This document shows positions 11,418 to 23,016 of a stretch of DNA of 64,000 nt, piece by piece (position 1 is the first letter of the stretch; the number at the start of each line of letters is the position of its first letter). The notes below the pieces were generated by a model, which worked only from the letters and a program-made list of their open reading frames with translations, ran no database searches and was not told the origin of the DNA. A program made the position numbers and the translations under genes. This DNA comes from Heterostelium album PN500 (lineage: Eukaryota; Evosea; Eumycetozoa; Acytosteliales; Acytosteliaceae). The stretch covers positions 124,001 to 188,000 of the forward strand of contig NW_008805073.1 of the NCBI RefSeq assembly GCF_000004825.1, in the 5' to 3' direction.

Positions 11418-13304
11418 CTAAATTGCTAAAGATACAATTGATGATCCACAATCATTTCTAAGTTGTATGTCATCGCTAAAGATTGAAACCCAAATATTTT
11501 GTTCGATAGAGTATCGATGATTCTTGTGTTCACCACCACCAAGTAGGAATACGTAGTTTTCTGTTTTTGACACCTGGTGGTAGAGCATCGATAGGTAGTG
11601 TCCAGATTTAGCGGTGGAACTCAGCATTATTATGGATCGGTCGTCAATATTGAATCTTAGGAATCGACCGTCGATACCCAGAATAAAGATATTACCGTTG
11701 GAGTCGTGACAGGCCGCCACTGGATGTTCAAAGAGCAATCTCGAGGTGAACGATTCCACTTTGCGATTGTTGGTGTCGATTCCGAGAATCTTTTGTGAAC
11801 TCTCTGGGATTGAGTATAACATTCCCTTGTAGAAGAGACTGAGAATCTTCTTGCTCTCATCACTAATGATAAGATATCGTTCAAACTCCATTGATTTCGT
11901 ATTGAAGCGGTCCAGTCTATTGCCACCGAGCACATAGATATACTCCTTTTGGTCATAGCAAACCGAGATGTATTCTGTCATCTTTGGTATGTCACTCGCG
12001 ATATCGATACTCTTTGACTTTATAGAGTATCTGTGGTACTTGTGTGGTTGACCTCTTCCACCAAATATATAGATATACTCACCGATAGTCACCATTGCGC
12101 TGAATGTTCCATAAAATCCAATCTTGAATTTCATTTCTTCAACTGGTGTAATATTATTATTATTATTGTTATTGTTTAATAAATCTGATAAACTAATTAA
12201 AGTTGCACCTTTATTTGTATGTGTAGTGAATAAGTATTGTTTTTGAACAGGATTTGTTGTGGTTGAAGTTGTTGTTGTTGTTGGTGATGTGGATGAAGAT
12301 GATTTCGGTGATGTTAATCCAATAGATTGATTTATCAATGTACTTAATAGATTATTATTAATTGGATTGGTGATCAATCTATAATCAAATTTCGATGATT
12401 GATTTGGTTGGTTGTTATTATTATTTGTATTATTATCTGTATTATCATTATAAACTGTTAAACTACAGTTATTATTATTGTTGTTGTTGCTGCTATTGCT
12501 GTCATTTGCTATTACTTTGAATTGATCGTTGAACTTAAACAGTAAATCCAATATCATAAAGTCAGTGTTACTTCCATACTGTGATTGTAAATCATTTAGA
12601 TTGAACTGACTATTATTTTCATGATTGAACAGAGTATCGATATTTGATTGTATAAACGATTGTAGTGATTCACTGTCAACGAGTGATTTTATGATTTCCT
12701 TTGTTGAATATACCTCTGAATATATATCTAGTATTGCTTTGGTTGTTGTTGTTGATGATGACGAAGTTGCTGATGAATTACTATTATTATTACTATTATT
12801 AATCTTTTGATTTAGCGTAATTAGATTACTTAAATATTTAAGTTCATCTATGTTGGTCTCTATTTGCTGTGTTAATGAAAGTAGATCGCTGACAATCGGT
12901 TTCTTTAGCTTGTGCTCTTCAACCACCAGAAATTCGTGAAGTTTCGCAAAGTGTGCGGATATCTCAGCCTCGGTTGTCTCTAGTGATTTGCAATTGGTAG
13001 TTGCATCTTTCAACTTTGACCATATATCAGATATTCTTGTTTTTATACAACAATTTGATTCTTCATCTTGATTATCATTATCATCTGCACCATTATTATT
13101 ACTATTACTAAAACTATAATTTGATAAAGATTGTTTAATGTATTCTATATGATCACACGAATCGGTGTGATCTTTAAATTGTTTATTATGAATAATCAAA
13201 CATGCAGAACACATCAGTTTATTACACTGATAACATATTATTTCAATTGATCTCTTGTGAGTTGTACATTTTTGATTATTATTATTATTTGATATCTCCA
13301 TCAT
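11418..13304 (-). CDS. B-box zinc-finger protein with kelch-like C-terminal repeats
   Basis: A single exon encodes 628 residues. Residues ~13-55 form a B-box zinc finger: C-x2-H, then C-x2-C, C-x2-C and the terminal D/H ligands (CTTHKRS..., CYQCNKLMCSACLIIHNKQ, DHTDSCDHI). A coiled-coil-like stretch follows (~90-170), then Asn/Ser/Thr low complexity (~170-380). The C-terminal ~240 residues hold kelch-like blades with YIFGGRG, YIYVLGGNRLDRF and VFLLGGGEH, each with paired Gly and following aromatic residues. Dictyostelids have a large family of such proteins. Function of individual members is largely unknown, though the architecture suggests protein-protein scaffolding. The ATG at 13304 is chosen over the adjacent one at 13301 only because it is first. 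Confidence 0.85.
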   Translation of the reverse strand: MMEISNNNNNQKCTTHKRSIEIICYQCNKLMCSACLIIHNKQFKDHTDSCDHIEYIKQSLSNYSFSNSNNNGADDNDNQDEESNCCIKTRISDIWSKLKDATTNCKSLETTEAEISAHFAKLHEFLVVEEHKLKKPIVSDLLSLTQQIETNIDELKYLSNLITLNQKINNSNNNSNSSATSSSSTTTTKAILDIYSEVYSTKEIIKSLVDSESLQSFIQSNIDTLFNHENNSQFNLNDLQSQYGSNTDFMILDLLFKFNDQFKVIANDSNSSNNNNNNNCSLTVYNDNTDNNTNNNNNQPNQSSKFDYRLITNPINNNLLSTLINQSIGLTSPKSSSSTSPTTTTTSTTTNPVQKQYLFTTHTNKGATLISLSDLLNNNNNNNNITPVEEMKFKIGFYGTFSAMVTIGEYIYIFGGRGQPHKYHRYSIKSKSIDIASDIPKMTEYISVCYDQKEYIYVLGGNRLDRFNTKSMEFERYLIISDESKKILSLFYKGMLYSIPESSQKILGIDTNNRKVESFTSRLLFEHPVAACHDSNGNIFILGIDGRFLRFNIDDRSIIMLSSTAKSGHYLSMLYHQVSKTENYVFLLGGGEHKNHRYSIEQNIWVSIFSDDIQLRNDCGSSIVSLAI

Positions 13305-13693
13305 TTATTATTAGAATGGTTAATCAAAAAAATAAATAAAATAAAAATGCTTGATGCTATTCAAAATTAAAACTTTAAGTTTCCAAAAAATCAATTAAAA
13401 TATCTATTGAAATTACAATCACGATCATCTTTTTTTTACATTGCTATGAGCGTAAGCGTACTCACTGAAAAAATGTTTTATTAAATTAATAATAGAAAAA
13501 TAGAAGTATTTTTGTTATATTAATATTCATAACATAGATATGATGCTAAACCTTTTTTTTTAAATTAATTAAATTTACAAAAATAATAAATAAATAATAA
13601 AAACAAGAAATTTTAAAACAAAATTGTTTTTTTATTTAATAAATTTTCAAAAAGAAACAGGTGAGACACAATTTCTGGATCACCCACCAGTAT
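13305..13693. other. Intergenic, upstream of the B-box gene
   Basis: AT-rich, no exon seen. It contains the B-box promoter and the 3' flank of the small gene that ends at 13694. Confidence 0.4.
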
Positions 13694-13984
13694 CTATTGT
13701 TCGGTTGATCTAGTGGCATTCCACTTGCTTGTCAGTGGTGGTAGTCTTAGTTGGAACACATCATTAGCTAGACTTTGTAAGTCTGTCTCTGAAATTCTTT
13801 TTTTTTTGATTTTTTTCTTTGTTTATGTTCTATATAGAAAGATAGAATATATTTAAATATATATATTTTTAATCATTAACTTTTAGATATAAATGTATTT
13901 CACAATACAATATTTCAAGAGTTTCCATTGAGTATCTGAGAGATCGTAGAATTCCTCCGTAATTAAAACCATGTCTCACCAGTC
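13694..13984 (-). CDS. Small spliced gene of unknown function (two 3' exons; first exon uncertain)
   Basis: Two exons are clear on the minus strand. The exon at 13881..13984 reads LVRHGFNYGGILRSLRYSME and continues to HLYLK. It splices at GTTAAT to the exon at 13694..13786, which reads TDLQSLANDVFQLRLPPL and ends at TEQ-stop. Base composition is far less AT-rich than the flanks and the join keeps frame. A likely first exon starts at an ATG at 14153 encoding MSVFKFIFKG, but the donor there (AAAGGGTGAATG) is one base out of phase with the next exon. Either a G is over-called in the GGG run or the true exon lies elsewhere. The product would be about 75 residues, basic and soluble. I do not recognise the family. 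Confidence 0.55.
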
Positions 13985-14747
13985 CTAGAAAAAAAAATGA
14001 TTAAAATTACAAAAAAAAAAAAAAAACAAATAATCTTAAAATTTATTTATATTTATAACATTTTGAATTTTTAAAAAAAGGGGGGTGATTTAAATTCAAC
14101 TGTAGTTGTTCAATTGAACATTCACCCTTTAAAAATAAATTTAAACACACTCATATTTTTTCTAAATATTTTTATTGTGACAACTAACCATATAGTATAT
14201 ATATATACATATACTATTTTAGATGATAATTTGATTGGGAGTATAGAAAGTATAAACACTTAAACGATGTGGTAAACACAGCTATTAGTTTTAAAAATAA
14301 TCTAAATTTGATTTTAATTGATATATTAAAGGAATTTTGTATATTTTTAATGGTCTGAATCTTTTAGCGGAACACTATTATTTATAGGTGTCATTCTTTC
14401 TAACTATCTTTCAAACAAAATGAACATGTGTTAAAAAACAATAAAAACAACACAATTCAATCATTTTATAACAATTTTTTATCTATCTTTCTTGCAGGAT
14501 CTACTATTCTTTCTTTTTTTTTTTAATTCACATTCACATTTAACAAAAGTTGACATTGCGACACATGTGATTATCATACACCAAATAAATCACCTTTCAC
14601 AGTTTAAATTTCTATTAAAATTAAATAATTTTAATAATTATACTTAATTCCATTAAAACTATAAATAATCAAACTTTTCATGATAACATATATGTCATTT
14701 TCAAAATAATATATATTTATAAATTTATAAATAATATATAAAAAACA
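13985..14747. promoter_or_regulatory. Intergenic with the upstream region of the EGF-like gene
   Basis: It contains the possible first exon of the small minus-strand gene (about 14126-14153). Immediately before the EGF-gene ATG lies a dense TATATATTTATAAATTTATA stretch (about 14709-14728), a plausible TATA region. No other feature was seen. Confidence 0.4.
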
Positions 14748-16007
14748 ATGAAATATTCAATATTTTTAATTTCCATGATAATTGTGGTTGCAAGCTCAAC
14801 CAGTTGTCAAGTAGACTATCAGTGTGGTAATGTGCCATACTCTCTGTGCTTCAAGAACTTCAATATGCTTCCGGGTATCGGTAGAGATACCTCTGGTAAT
14901 ATCGTACTGCTTGGTAACTTTAATTCGTCGAGTCAAGGTCTCAATTATATTGCTACTCTACCGGCAGCTGGTGGATCGATCACACCTGGCTATGCCATTA
15001 CCACCGACGCCAACTCTGGTTCTGGCTACAGCAAGTCCACTCAACTCTACACCTTTGTCACATCATTGAATCAACCATACATTGCCGTCCAGAAGAACAA
15101 CGCTCCATATACTGGACCCTACTTCCAGAACGGTACATTCAATGGTGTATGGGCATTGAAGGGCTACACTCTCGGTCTTGGTTTCGACGATATCAACAAG
15201 CGAACCTACTACTGCGATGGAAACGTTCATCGTATCGACAAGATCGTCTTGACCGAGCAAGAGCGTTTCCAAGGTGCAATGGATCTCTACGCCGGCCAGA
15301 ACTGTAACTTTATCGGTGCTGTCGGCAACGATCTCTATATGGCCTTGATAAACTACAACGACAACGGTACCACCACTACAGTCTACAAGGGTAGCATTTC
15401 ATGCGCCAATTGTCCAGCTAGTTCACTCACCAAGGTAGCAACACTCAACTTCCAAGCCAGTGGATTCTCTTTGTCTGCCACTCATATGTACTTCAGTGCT
15501 GCACCAGGTTATCTTACTCCGAATGCCGGTCTTATTCAGCTGCCTTTGAGTGGTGATATGATTGCCTTGAGATACATTGTCAGTGAGCCAGTCGGTAGAT
15601 TCGTATTCGATCAATCCGGTGATTGGATCTACTACCAAACCGCTGATCTCGCAACCATCAAAAAGGTAGGTCCAATCTCTGCCAATCATCCACAAGTATC
15701 TGTTCTGTATGACCGTTCAAACCCAGGTTCCAGTGGTAACTGTGGTTGTACCGGTGGAATGCAAGGTGCTCAATGTCAAACCTGTTCAGGTCAAATTCAA
15801 TGGGTCAATTCATTCCCTCAATGTATCGCTGTATCCAACGGAAATCCAGCTACTTGTCAAGCTGACTATCAATGTGCGAACCTTCCATACACTTCCTGCC
15901 AATACGCAACATGTCAATGTGTAAATGGATTCACCGGTGCCCAATGTCAAACTTGCACTGGAACAGTAACCTGGAATAATGGAGTTCCAACTTGCAAATA
16001 TAATTAA
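14748..16007 (+). CDS. Secreted protein with EGF-like/Cys-rich modules at both ends
   Basis: A single exon encodes 419 residues. A signal peptide is evident (MKYSIFLISMIIVVASSTS, cleavage near residue 19-20). Directly after it comes a Cys module CQVDYQCGNVPYSLC, and a close copy, CQADYQCANLPYTSC, sits near the C-terminus around residue 370. Around the second copy are two EGF-like elements with GAQCQTCSG and GAQCQTCTG, each followed by a W and C. The ~300-residue middle is rich in Gly, Ser and aromatic residues and reads like a beta-propeller with strands such as NIVLLGNF and WIYYQT. No transmembrane helix is present, so it is probably secreted. Dictyostelids have many such proteins in extracellular signalling and the sheath; this member's role is unknown. 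The coding GC is high, suggesting good expression. Confidence 0.75.
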   Translation: MKYSIFLISMIIVVASSTSCQVDYQCGNVPYSLCFKNFNMLPGIGRDTSGNIVLLGNFNSSSQGLNYIATLPAAGGSITPGYAITTDANSGSGYSKSTQLYTFVTSLNQPYIAVQKNNAPYTGPYFQNGTFNGVWALKGYTLGLGFDDINKRTYYCDGNVHRIDKIVLTEQERFQGAMDLYAGQNCNFIGAVGNDLYMALINYNDNGTTTTVYKGSISCANCPASSLTKVATLNFQASGFSLSATHMYFSAAPGYLTPNAGLIQLPLSGDMIALRYIVSEPVGRFVFDQSGDWIYYQTADLATIKKVGPISANHPQVSVLYDRSNPGSSGNCGCTGGMQGAQCQTCSGQIQWVNSFPQCIAVSNGNPATCQADYQCANLPYTSCQYATCQCVNGFTGAQCQTCTGTVTWNNGVPTCKYN

Positions 16008-16581
16008 GAAATATCATATATATATAATTTAAAATTAATTAATTCACATATCTAATTAAAAAAAATATTTATTTATTTAATTTATTTAACAATTAATACA
16101 ATTGAGATTGATGGGAACCAACACAATTTTGTAAATCTTTGAATTCTTGAAAAAATTAAAAAAAAAAACTGAAATTTTTGAATTAATCAGATCCAATCCA
16201 AAATTCTGACCATTCGTTGAATTTGCTTATAATCAAAAAACGAGCACGTGGGTTAATTTGTTTTAATTAATTGATTAATTAAACAATACCCAATAAGAAA
16301 GATGATCTATCTATGGATCAATTTTCGAATCAAAACAATTATATGTCAAAAAAACTAAAGGGATGGTTTTTTTTTTTTCTTCACTTTTGAAAAAAACGGT
16401 TTCTTTATCTGAATGGTGGTTGGAAGGAATCTTAATAAAATGAAAGATCAGCTATTATTTTATTTATTGATCAAAATTTTAATTATAAATAGCCTTAAAA
16501 AAACATAAATAGATTTTATTTTGGTTAAAAACATATTATATAATTATTATTTAACGATAAATAAATAAAAAACTCGAAAAA
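16008..16581. other. Intergenic between two plus-strand genes
   Basis: AT-rich spacer of 574 bases with no exon or RNA gene recognised. Confidence 0.4.
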
Positions 16582-17414
16582 ATGCAATTAAATATTCATA
16601 AACCAAATTTATTATCTTTTGTTTTGATTGGTTTAACTTGGATATGTTGTATTATAGGATTTGCATGTAAGTTTTTAATAGAATCTGATTCATAAAATTA
16701 TAAAATAACTTAATATTAATTTCTTTTTTTTTACAAAAACAAAGCGTATTGGTGGTCAATTACAGTGGAAATGACTGAAAACTCTGAACCAACAACCACT
16801 ACAATGTTGTTAAAATATAATGAGGTAAATAAATTATAATTATAAAGTAAAAAATTAATAATTATACAAATATTAACAGTTTTTTTTAGCAAAAAGTTTC
16901 TTTTAAAAGTGGAAATCAAGATATTGAAGGAACCCAATCTGTTAAAGAAACTGATGCCAATAAAAACCAACTTGCAATTCTAAAAGTTTGTTTGGCATTC
17001 TCAGTGTTAGCATTCGTAGTTCTAACTGGATGTATGGTATTGATCGTTGCTCATTTCCTAAATGCTTTGAAATCAACTAGATTCCCATTTTCCATACTTG
17101 GAAGAGTACTTCCATTTGTTGCGCTATTATTCTGTTTGGTTTCTATGTTGGTCTTCCTTGCATTCCCCAATGCCATGAAGAGAGATTGTGAAAATCAAAG
17201 CTCCAATAACAATAACAATAGTGGTGATATCAATTTCGGATGTGAAAGTGACATGACCAAGAAATTCATTGGCTCAATATCGGCAGCCGGTACAGAAATC
17301 AAATGGGCACCCACTACTTCTTGGGCTGCGATGGTAGTAGCTTGTGGTTTAATATTTGGAGGTTCAATTTTCAATTTTATTTTTGGAAACTATGAAGAAT
17401 CAACTCCTCATTAA
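16582..17414 (+). CDS. Four-helix membrane protein of unknown function
   Basis: Three exons (16582..16666, 16745..16824, 16890..17414) encode 229 residues. The first two exons were inferred because the large exon alone would start inside a helix. Helix 1 is LLSFVLIGLTWICCIIGF (about 10-28). A ~70-residue loop with Thr/Glu follows, then VCLAFSVLAFVVLTGCMVLI, VLPFVALLFCLVSMLVFLAF, a second loop with two Cys flanking an Asn run (CENQ...FGC), and WAAMVVACGLIFGGSIFNFI. The tetraspan layout with a two-Cys second loop recalls claudin/tetraspan-like proteins, but the family motifs are not there. No homologue recognised. It converges with the TPR gene. Confidence 0.75.
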
Positions 17415-17909
17415 AATCTTTAAAGCTCCAAAAGTTATTGTATAATAAAAAATAAAATGTAATCTTCCCAACAATATTTTATCATTTTTATTTATTAACA
17501 AAGATTATTTATTGTGGATTGCAAATAATAATGAATATAATGTTTTTAATCAAATAATTCATTTATTGATCGAGACTCAAAAGTATTACAATAATTATAT
17601 ATTTAAAATATTTATTACTCTGCTATTCAATCTATATTAAGATTGATTAACTTATTATTGTTATATTTTTATTATTACTATTATATGATACTATAAATAT
17701 ACGTTTTAAGGTGAAATTGAAAAGAAAAATGAATAGGAATTGGATAAAATACCAAGATTGTTTTGTGTTTTGTGTGAAAGTTGGTTGGTTGGTTGATCGA
17801 TTAAATATTGGTTGGTTGGTTTGTTAATTATATATAATTTACGTTGTTGTTGTAGTCGTTTCTTGTTTGTCGTTTTGTTATAATTTGGTTTGTCGGTCGT
17901 TCGTATCGA
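17415..17909. terminator. Convergent 3' flanks
   Basis: A 495 bp spacer between two convergent genes, AT-rich. Probable poly(A) signals (AATAAA-like) lie near 17444-17456. On its right side are several TTGGTTGGTTGG runs. No gene seen. Confidence 0.35.
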
Positions 17910-19804
17910 TTAATTATCTTGACCAAAATAAGTACCTTTAATAAAATCGTAGTAATAGAATAATATCTCATCCAATGGATCCAATATGCTTTCGCGATCG
18001 AGTGTTACTTTCTGGTTGTGACGAATCTCTAGTGATTGATTGGAGGATAGCGCGATGTGTTTGAGTGTGTTGATCGATGACTTGACGAATGAATGTAGTT
18101 GACTGGATTCCGCTTGTTTCTCGAGGATTCTGTTCAATACCAAGACGAGTGCACGTGCCTTCTTTGAGAGCTCCTGCAGGTTCTGTGGTTTGTCGTTGAG
18201 CTCACTGGTGACGACGTCCTCGATTTCGATGTCGCAATCCACTTCCAAGTCGGGGAATGAATTGACTTGCTTGACGTATCCGATGAGCAGGTTGTGCAGT
18301 AGCATGACACGAGTGTTTGCTTCCTCGGGCAAGTCACGCTCCAACATGTTGGCCAACACCAGGGTGTAGTAGTGGATCGATTCGTCGGTTCGCTCCAAGT
18401 CAAACAGGCAATCGGCGAGCGCCATCTTGACGATCTCCGATTCCGGGTCGATGTCCATTGCGCTTTTCAAGAGGACGAGAGCTTGCTCCGGTTGTTTCTG
18501 ACGGAGGAGATAGGTGCCTTTGAGTCCGATTGCATAGGCGCTCTGTGGGTGCTCTTCAATGGCGAAATCGACCCACTTCATCTGTGCGGCTACGTCACCT
18601 TGGATCTCGGCGATCGATGCCAAGCAGACTGCAGCACCATAGATTGGATTGTAATCGTTGGATTTCTTTAGTTTTGGACCGTCGGTGTTAATGCTGTGCA
18701 CCTGCAACAGAGTGTCACGATCCACCGATCTTCCAATATCGATGGCACGCTTATACAACTTTATGGCGTGATCGAACGATTGCTGTTTGAAAGCAACGTG
18801 TCCCAACATCAGATATCCATTAATGTTTTCGGGTTCTATCTCCAACAATCTCTTACAATAATCCAATGCTTTATTCAAATTTCCAAGTTTTATGTACATC
18901 TCTGAAATTAGTCCAAGTACTGGTGCATACTATTTATAACAATACAAATTCTGAAATCAATATATTGCTGTGGTGATATATATATGTTGTATAGAATAGC
19001 AAAACAAAACAACAACTTACTCTTGGTTCAATTGTTAAAACTTGTTCAAATACTTTGATTGCACGATCAAAATCTTTGAGACCGATATAACATTCGGCCA
19101 TTGAAGACAAGCATGGAATCGACTCTGGAATTAATTCGAGTACTCTCTTGTAGTCGGCAAGTGCCTCTTGGAATCGACCTTTGTGTTCGTAGAGATCGGC
19201 ACGCAATCCCAATGCTCTCGTTTCATTGCCATCCATCTTGATAACATCTGTCAAGTCAGCAATAGCTTCATCGATTTTATCTGCATTAACAAGATCGGTT
19301 GCTCTCACCAAAAGATCCTCTATACCATATGATAATACTACTTGTTGTGTTGTTGCTGATGTTGATGTTGATGTTGATGATACTGTTGTTGCTGTAGATA
19401 CAACTGTATTACTATTGTTGCTGCTGTTGTTGTTTGTTCTGGGACTTGCAACAGTCTTTGAAGATGATGATGATGATGATGATTTCTTTGATGACTTTTT
19501 CTTTTGAGGCATTGGTTGCTGCTGATTCGTTGTTGTTGTTGCTGCTATCATCCTCATCGATGTTGTCGGCCGAAGAGGAGGAAGTAGTAGCGCTATTTGT
19601 CTCTGTGTCTTTTCCATGACGAGGGAACAGTTTTGCACCGGTGCTAGTGAGGAACGATCGGTTATTGAGACCTGCACCGAACGACTTGAATTGATTCTGA
19701 CGATTGGCCGGTGTTATATTGTTGACATTGATCTGAGTATTGAGTGCAATCACCGATTGATGGTACTGCTTGCACACTTGAAATAAATTTGGAACTCTTT
19801 TCAT
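17910..19804 (-). CDS. Tetratricopeptide-repeat protein
   Basis: Two exons, complement(17910..18929, 19021..19804), encode roughly 600 residues. The TPR part starts near 19330 with GIEDLLVRATDLV and includes repeats such as ALGLRADLYEHKGRFQEALA, IPCLSSMAECYIGLKDFDRA, APVLGLISEMYIKLGNLNKA and INGYLMLGHVAFKQQSFDHA, each with the W/L-G-Y-A-P pattern. TPR arrays mediate protein complexes. The N-terminus has a conserved-looking block (FGAGLNNRSFLTSTGAKLF) in one frame, whereas the Ser-rich linker and TPRs are in the next. Removing one A from the runs at 19496-19505 would join them as SKKKSSKKSSS. I therefore call one gene with a +1 discrepancy. No specific family was assigned; an APC-type or BBS4-type TPR protein is possible but unsupported. 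Confidence 0.75.
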
Positions 19805-21116
19805 TTCTATCTATTTATCTATCTGATATCCAACAAACAACAAACAAACAAACAAATAATTCAAGGAACAACTAGTTGATATTTAAACACCTGTTTTTTT
19901 ATTTCGAAAAAAAAAAAAATCAAACTAAATAAATCATAGTATCATTGCTGCAAAACTACCCATTTTTAATTGTCAATCGAAATTTTATAAAAAAATGACA
20001 TAATTTTGTCGATTATAGTTTTTTTTTTAAAAAATTATTCAACCGTTGAGAAAAGTAAAATTTAAAAAAATTAAATAAATAAAATGAAAAGTTATTATAA
20101 TAAGTGGTTAGTTAGATTGTGTAAGGCAAATTTGATTTAAGTAAATTTTTTAGTACGAATTAGTCAATCAATATTAGATGTGAATCTACCTATTATTAAT
20201 TATTATTATTTTTGATTTTTTTCTCTAACAGATATTTGCTTTACATTAGTGTAAATTTTATAACCAAATTGATATATATCGGTCCTCCTCTTTTGTATTG
20301 CAAAGCTCAAGTTTTTTGTCAACTTTTTTTAATAACATACATATTTTTATTTTTAGTGTACTCACTAATTTCTTTTTTTCTTTATTGGTAAATGATAGTA
20401 ATTATCTAAAATGGTAATAATTTATTGGTGTTACTGCTTGGCATTGAATACGTTAACCACTACTGCGATCTAATTTACTATTAGATGCTACTCTTTAGCT
20501 AACTACATATTGGTACATTATAATAACCTTTTTTGAATAAGATTAAAGTGAGTGGTGGAAGCTTACAAAGTTACATATATATAAGAGGAAATCAAACACA
20601 AACAAACAAACAAATAAACAAAAAAAAATCAAAAACAAAGTAATACGTAAATGAATTATTCGTCTCCGTATTGCATTATTACTTCACATCACCACACACC
20701 GATACAAAATAAATTGGTTGAAATAATAATAACACCATCACATTCATATTTTGTTCATGAACAGTTGGTTTCCATTACAGTTACACATCAAACTTCAAAC
20801 AAAATTTAATTAATTCAAATTTATTGGTTTTTTTTTAAAAAAAAAAAAACAAAACCAACAAAAAAAAACAAACAAACAAAAAAACCTTACCACCACCACC
20901 AATTAGTTGTCTTTCATCTTATTTTTAAATCAAATTATTTATTTCACTTTATAAAATTTTAATGTTGTTGTTGATATATTATATTATAATTTAATGTATT
21001 TTTATTTTATTGTAAATTATAATATAAAATATAGAGAGACTATCATAATTATATAAAGACAAAAAGATATTATCACTTTTTTTTTATTTTGTATTATTTT
21101 TTTTTACTCACAAGCG
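19805..21116. promoter_or_regulatory. Divergent intergenic region
   Basis: 1.3 kb between the divergent TPR and Arg/Glu-repeat genes. It contains long A and T tracts and AAAC-repeat stretches near 20598-20640 and 20849-20890. No exon or RNA gene seen. It should hold both promoters. Confidence 0.4.
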
Positions 21117-23016
21117 ATGAGTAGTGGTAATAATAGCATAACGGGGAGTGTGACCGATAGCATAAGCCCTGGCAGTGGTCATGGTCGGAAATCGCTACCA
21201 TATCTATCGTCGGTTTTGTTGCCCAGTACAATGGTTGGGCCAAATTCTTCAAATAAACAACAACAACAGCAACAGCAACAACAGCAGCAACAACAACAAC
21301 ATAGTTCATCATCCAACTCATCGTCTCCCAGTCAATCTAGATATAGTAATAGTAGTAGCAGTAGTAGTAATAGTAATGGTGGTCATAACGAAGAATGGGA
21401 AAGAGATCGAGATCGGGAAAGAGATCGAGATCGTGAACGTGAAAGAGATAGGGATCGAGAAAGAGAAAGAGAAAGAGAAAGAGAATGGGAAAGCAATAGT
21501 TATCATAGTAATCTAAGCGCAACAGCAAGTATGAGCACAAACAGCAACTTAAGTAACCATAGTAGCTTTAGCAACAACAGCAATATGAGCAATAGCAGTG
21601 GCGGTAGTAGCAAGCTGCCTTCGGTCAATCAAATAATTCACGATCCTTTCTCAAAGAATGAGTATAAGATATCACACAATTCACCTTTGATACCATCAAG
21701 AATGATGCAGCAACAACAGCAGTTACAACAGCAGCAACAGCAACATCAACATCAACCACTATCACCAACACAACAACAAAATGTAAATAATAATAATACT
21801 TCACAAGGAGTGAATAGATTAACTCCAAATACAAATTCATCAAGTTTCAACGGAAAAGATAGAGATAGAGATAGAGAAAGAGAAAGAGAACAGAGCAGCA
21901 GTAAAGAAAGAGATAGAGATAATTGGGAAAGAGAAAAAGACTATGGATTTAATATTATTACAAGTGGCAATGGTGGACATGTAAATCATATGATTACAAA
22001 GCCCGCTGCATCATCGTTGTTAGACAACGAAGCTTTGATGAGATCAACAAAGTTACATCATCAAAACGTTATTGAGTTTCATCAACAACAACAACAACAA
22101 CAACTTAATCATCAACAACATTTGCAACAACAATTATTACAGCAACAACAACAGCAACAACACGACCATAAAAAACAACAACAACAATTAGGTGGAGGTA
22201 TGTAATTCAATTTAATTTTTTTTCTTTTAATTTGTGTGAGTGTGATGTGTGAGGGTGTTATTTTTTTTGATTTTTTTCTATTCCAAACATCTGTCGACAT
22301 GTTTATTGCCAAAAATATATTATGTATACATAATATATTTTACTTTGTTTAATTTTTTTCATTTTCATTCTTCCAGATTTTGTTTTATTTTGAAATTTAA
22401 TTTAAACAAACAACATCATAAATATTTATCACTTTTTGTTTTACTTTTTTAATTGATTAATTTTATTAATAATATTCTATTTTATTTTAAATATTGAAAA
22501 AATAATAAAGGTATGCCATCAATTGATAATAAGAAAAGAAAACATTTTACTACAGATGTCTCAGAGATAAATATGTATCACTCCAATGATTCCTCACCAT
22601 ACAACAACAATAATAATAATCACAATGGAAATGAGGATACCGAAGATGATATGAAGATAATTGTACATTCAAATAAGCAACAGCAACAACCAATCACAGA
22701 ATCATCATCTGATGATATAGATAGCACCGATGATTTTGCTCGAATTGAACTACAGCAAAATACCAATATAGCAAATGGTTTAGTGATCTTCCAAGATGCG
22801 CTCGAACCCGAGGATCTACTCGATATTTACAATAGATTTAAGACTCCACAGTCCAACAGAAACAAGTTTAACAACATCAATAGTGCACCCAGCAATCCCA
22901 ACATTTCAAACACCAATGCCAACATAACACCCAACAGAGCACCAAATTATGGAAATGTAGTGGGTAATATTACAACTGGAACAAATATATCGACCAACAA
23001 GTATTATTATAATTAG
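21117..23016 (+). CDS. Low-complexity protein with Gln runs and Arg-Asp/Arg-Glu dipeptide repeats
   Basis: Two exons (21117..22197, 22511..23016) encode 528 residues. Exon 1 is made of Ser, Asn and Gln tracts with two RD/RE dipeptide blocks (residues about 95-124 and 247-275). Between them is one ordinary patch, SKLPSVNQIIHDPFSKNEYK. The intron is GTATGT to AAAG, phase 1, 313 nt. Exon 2 starts GMPSIDNKKRKHF, which may be a basic nuclear localisation signal, and has one ordered-looking segment, NGLVIFQDALEPEDLLDIYN. RD/RE-repeat tracts are typical of nuclear RNA-processing proteins, so a nuclear role is a reasonable inference, but no catalytic or RNA-binding domain is visible. The low complexity makes homology hard to judge. 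Confidence 0.7.
21260..21300 (+). repeat. CAA/CAG microsatellite coding poly-Gln
   Basis: An in-frame CAA/CAG run encoding about 14 Gln near residue 50 of the low-complexity protein. Further Gln runs occur at about 21707-21780 and 22084-22190. Such runs are common in dictyostelid coding regions. Confidence 0.8.
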
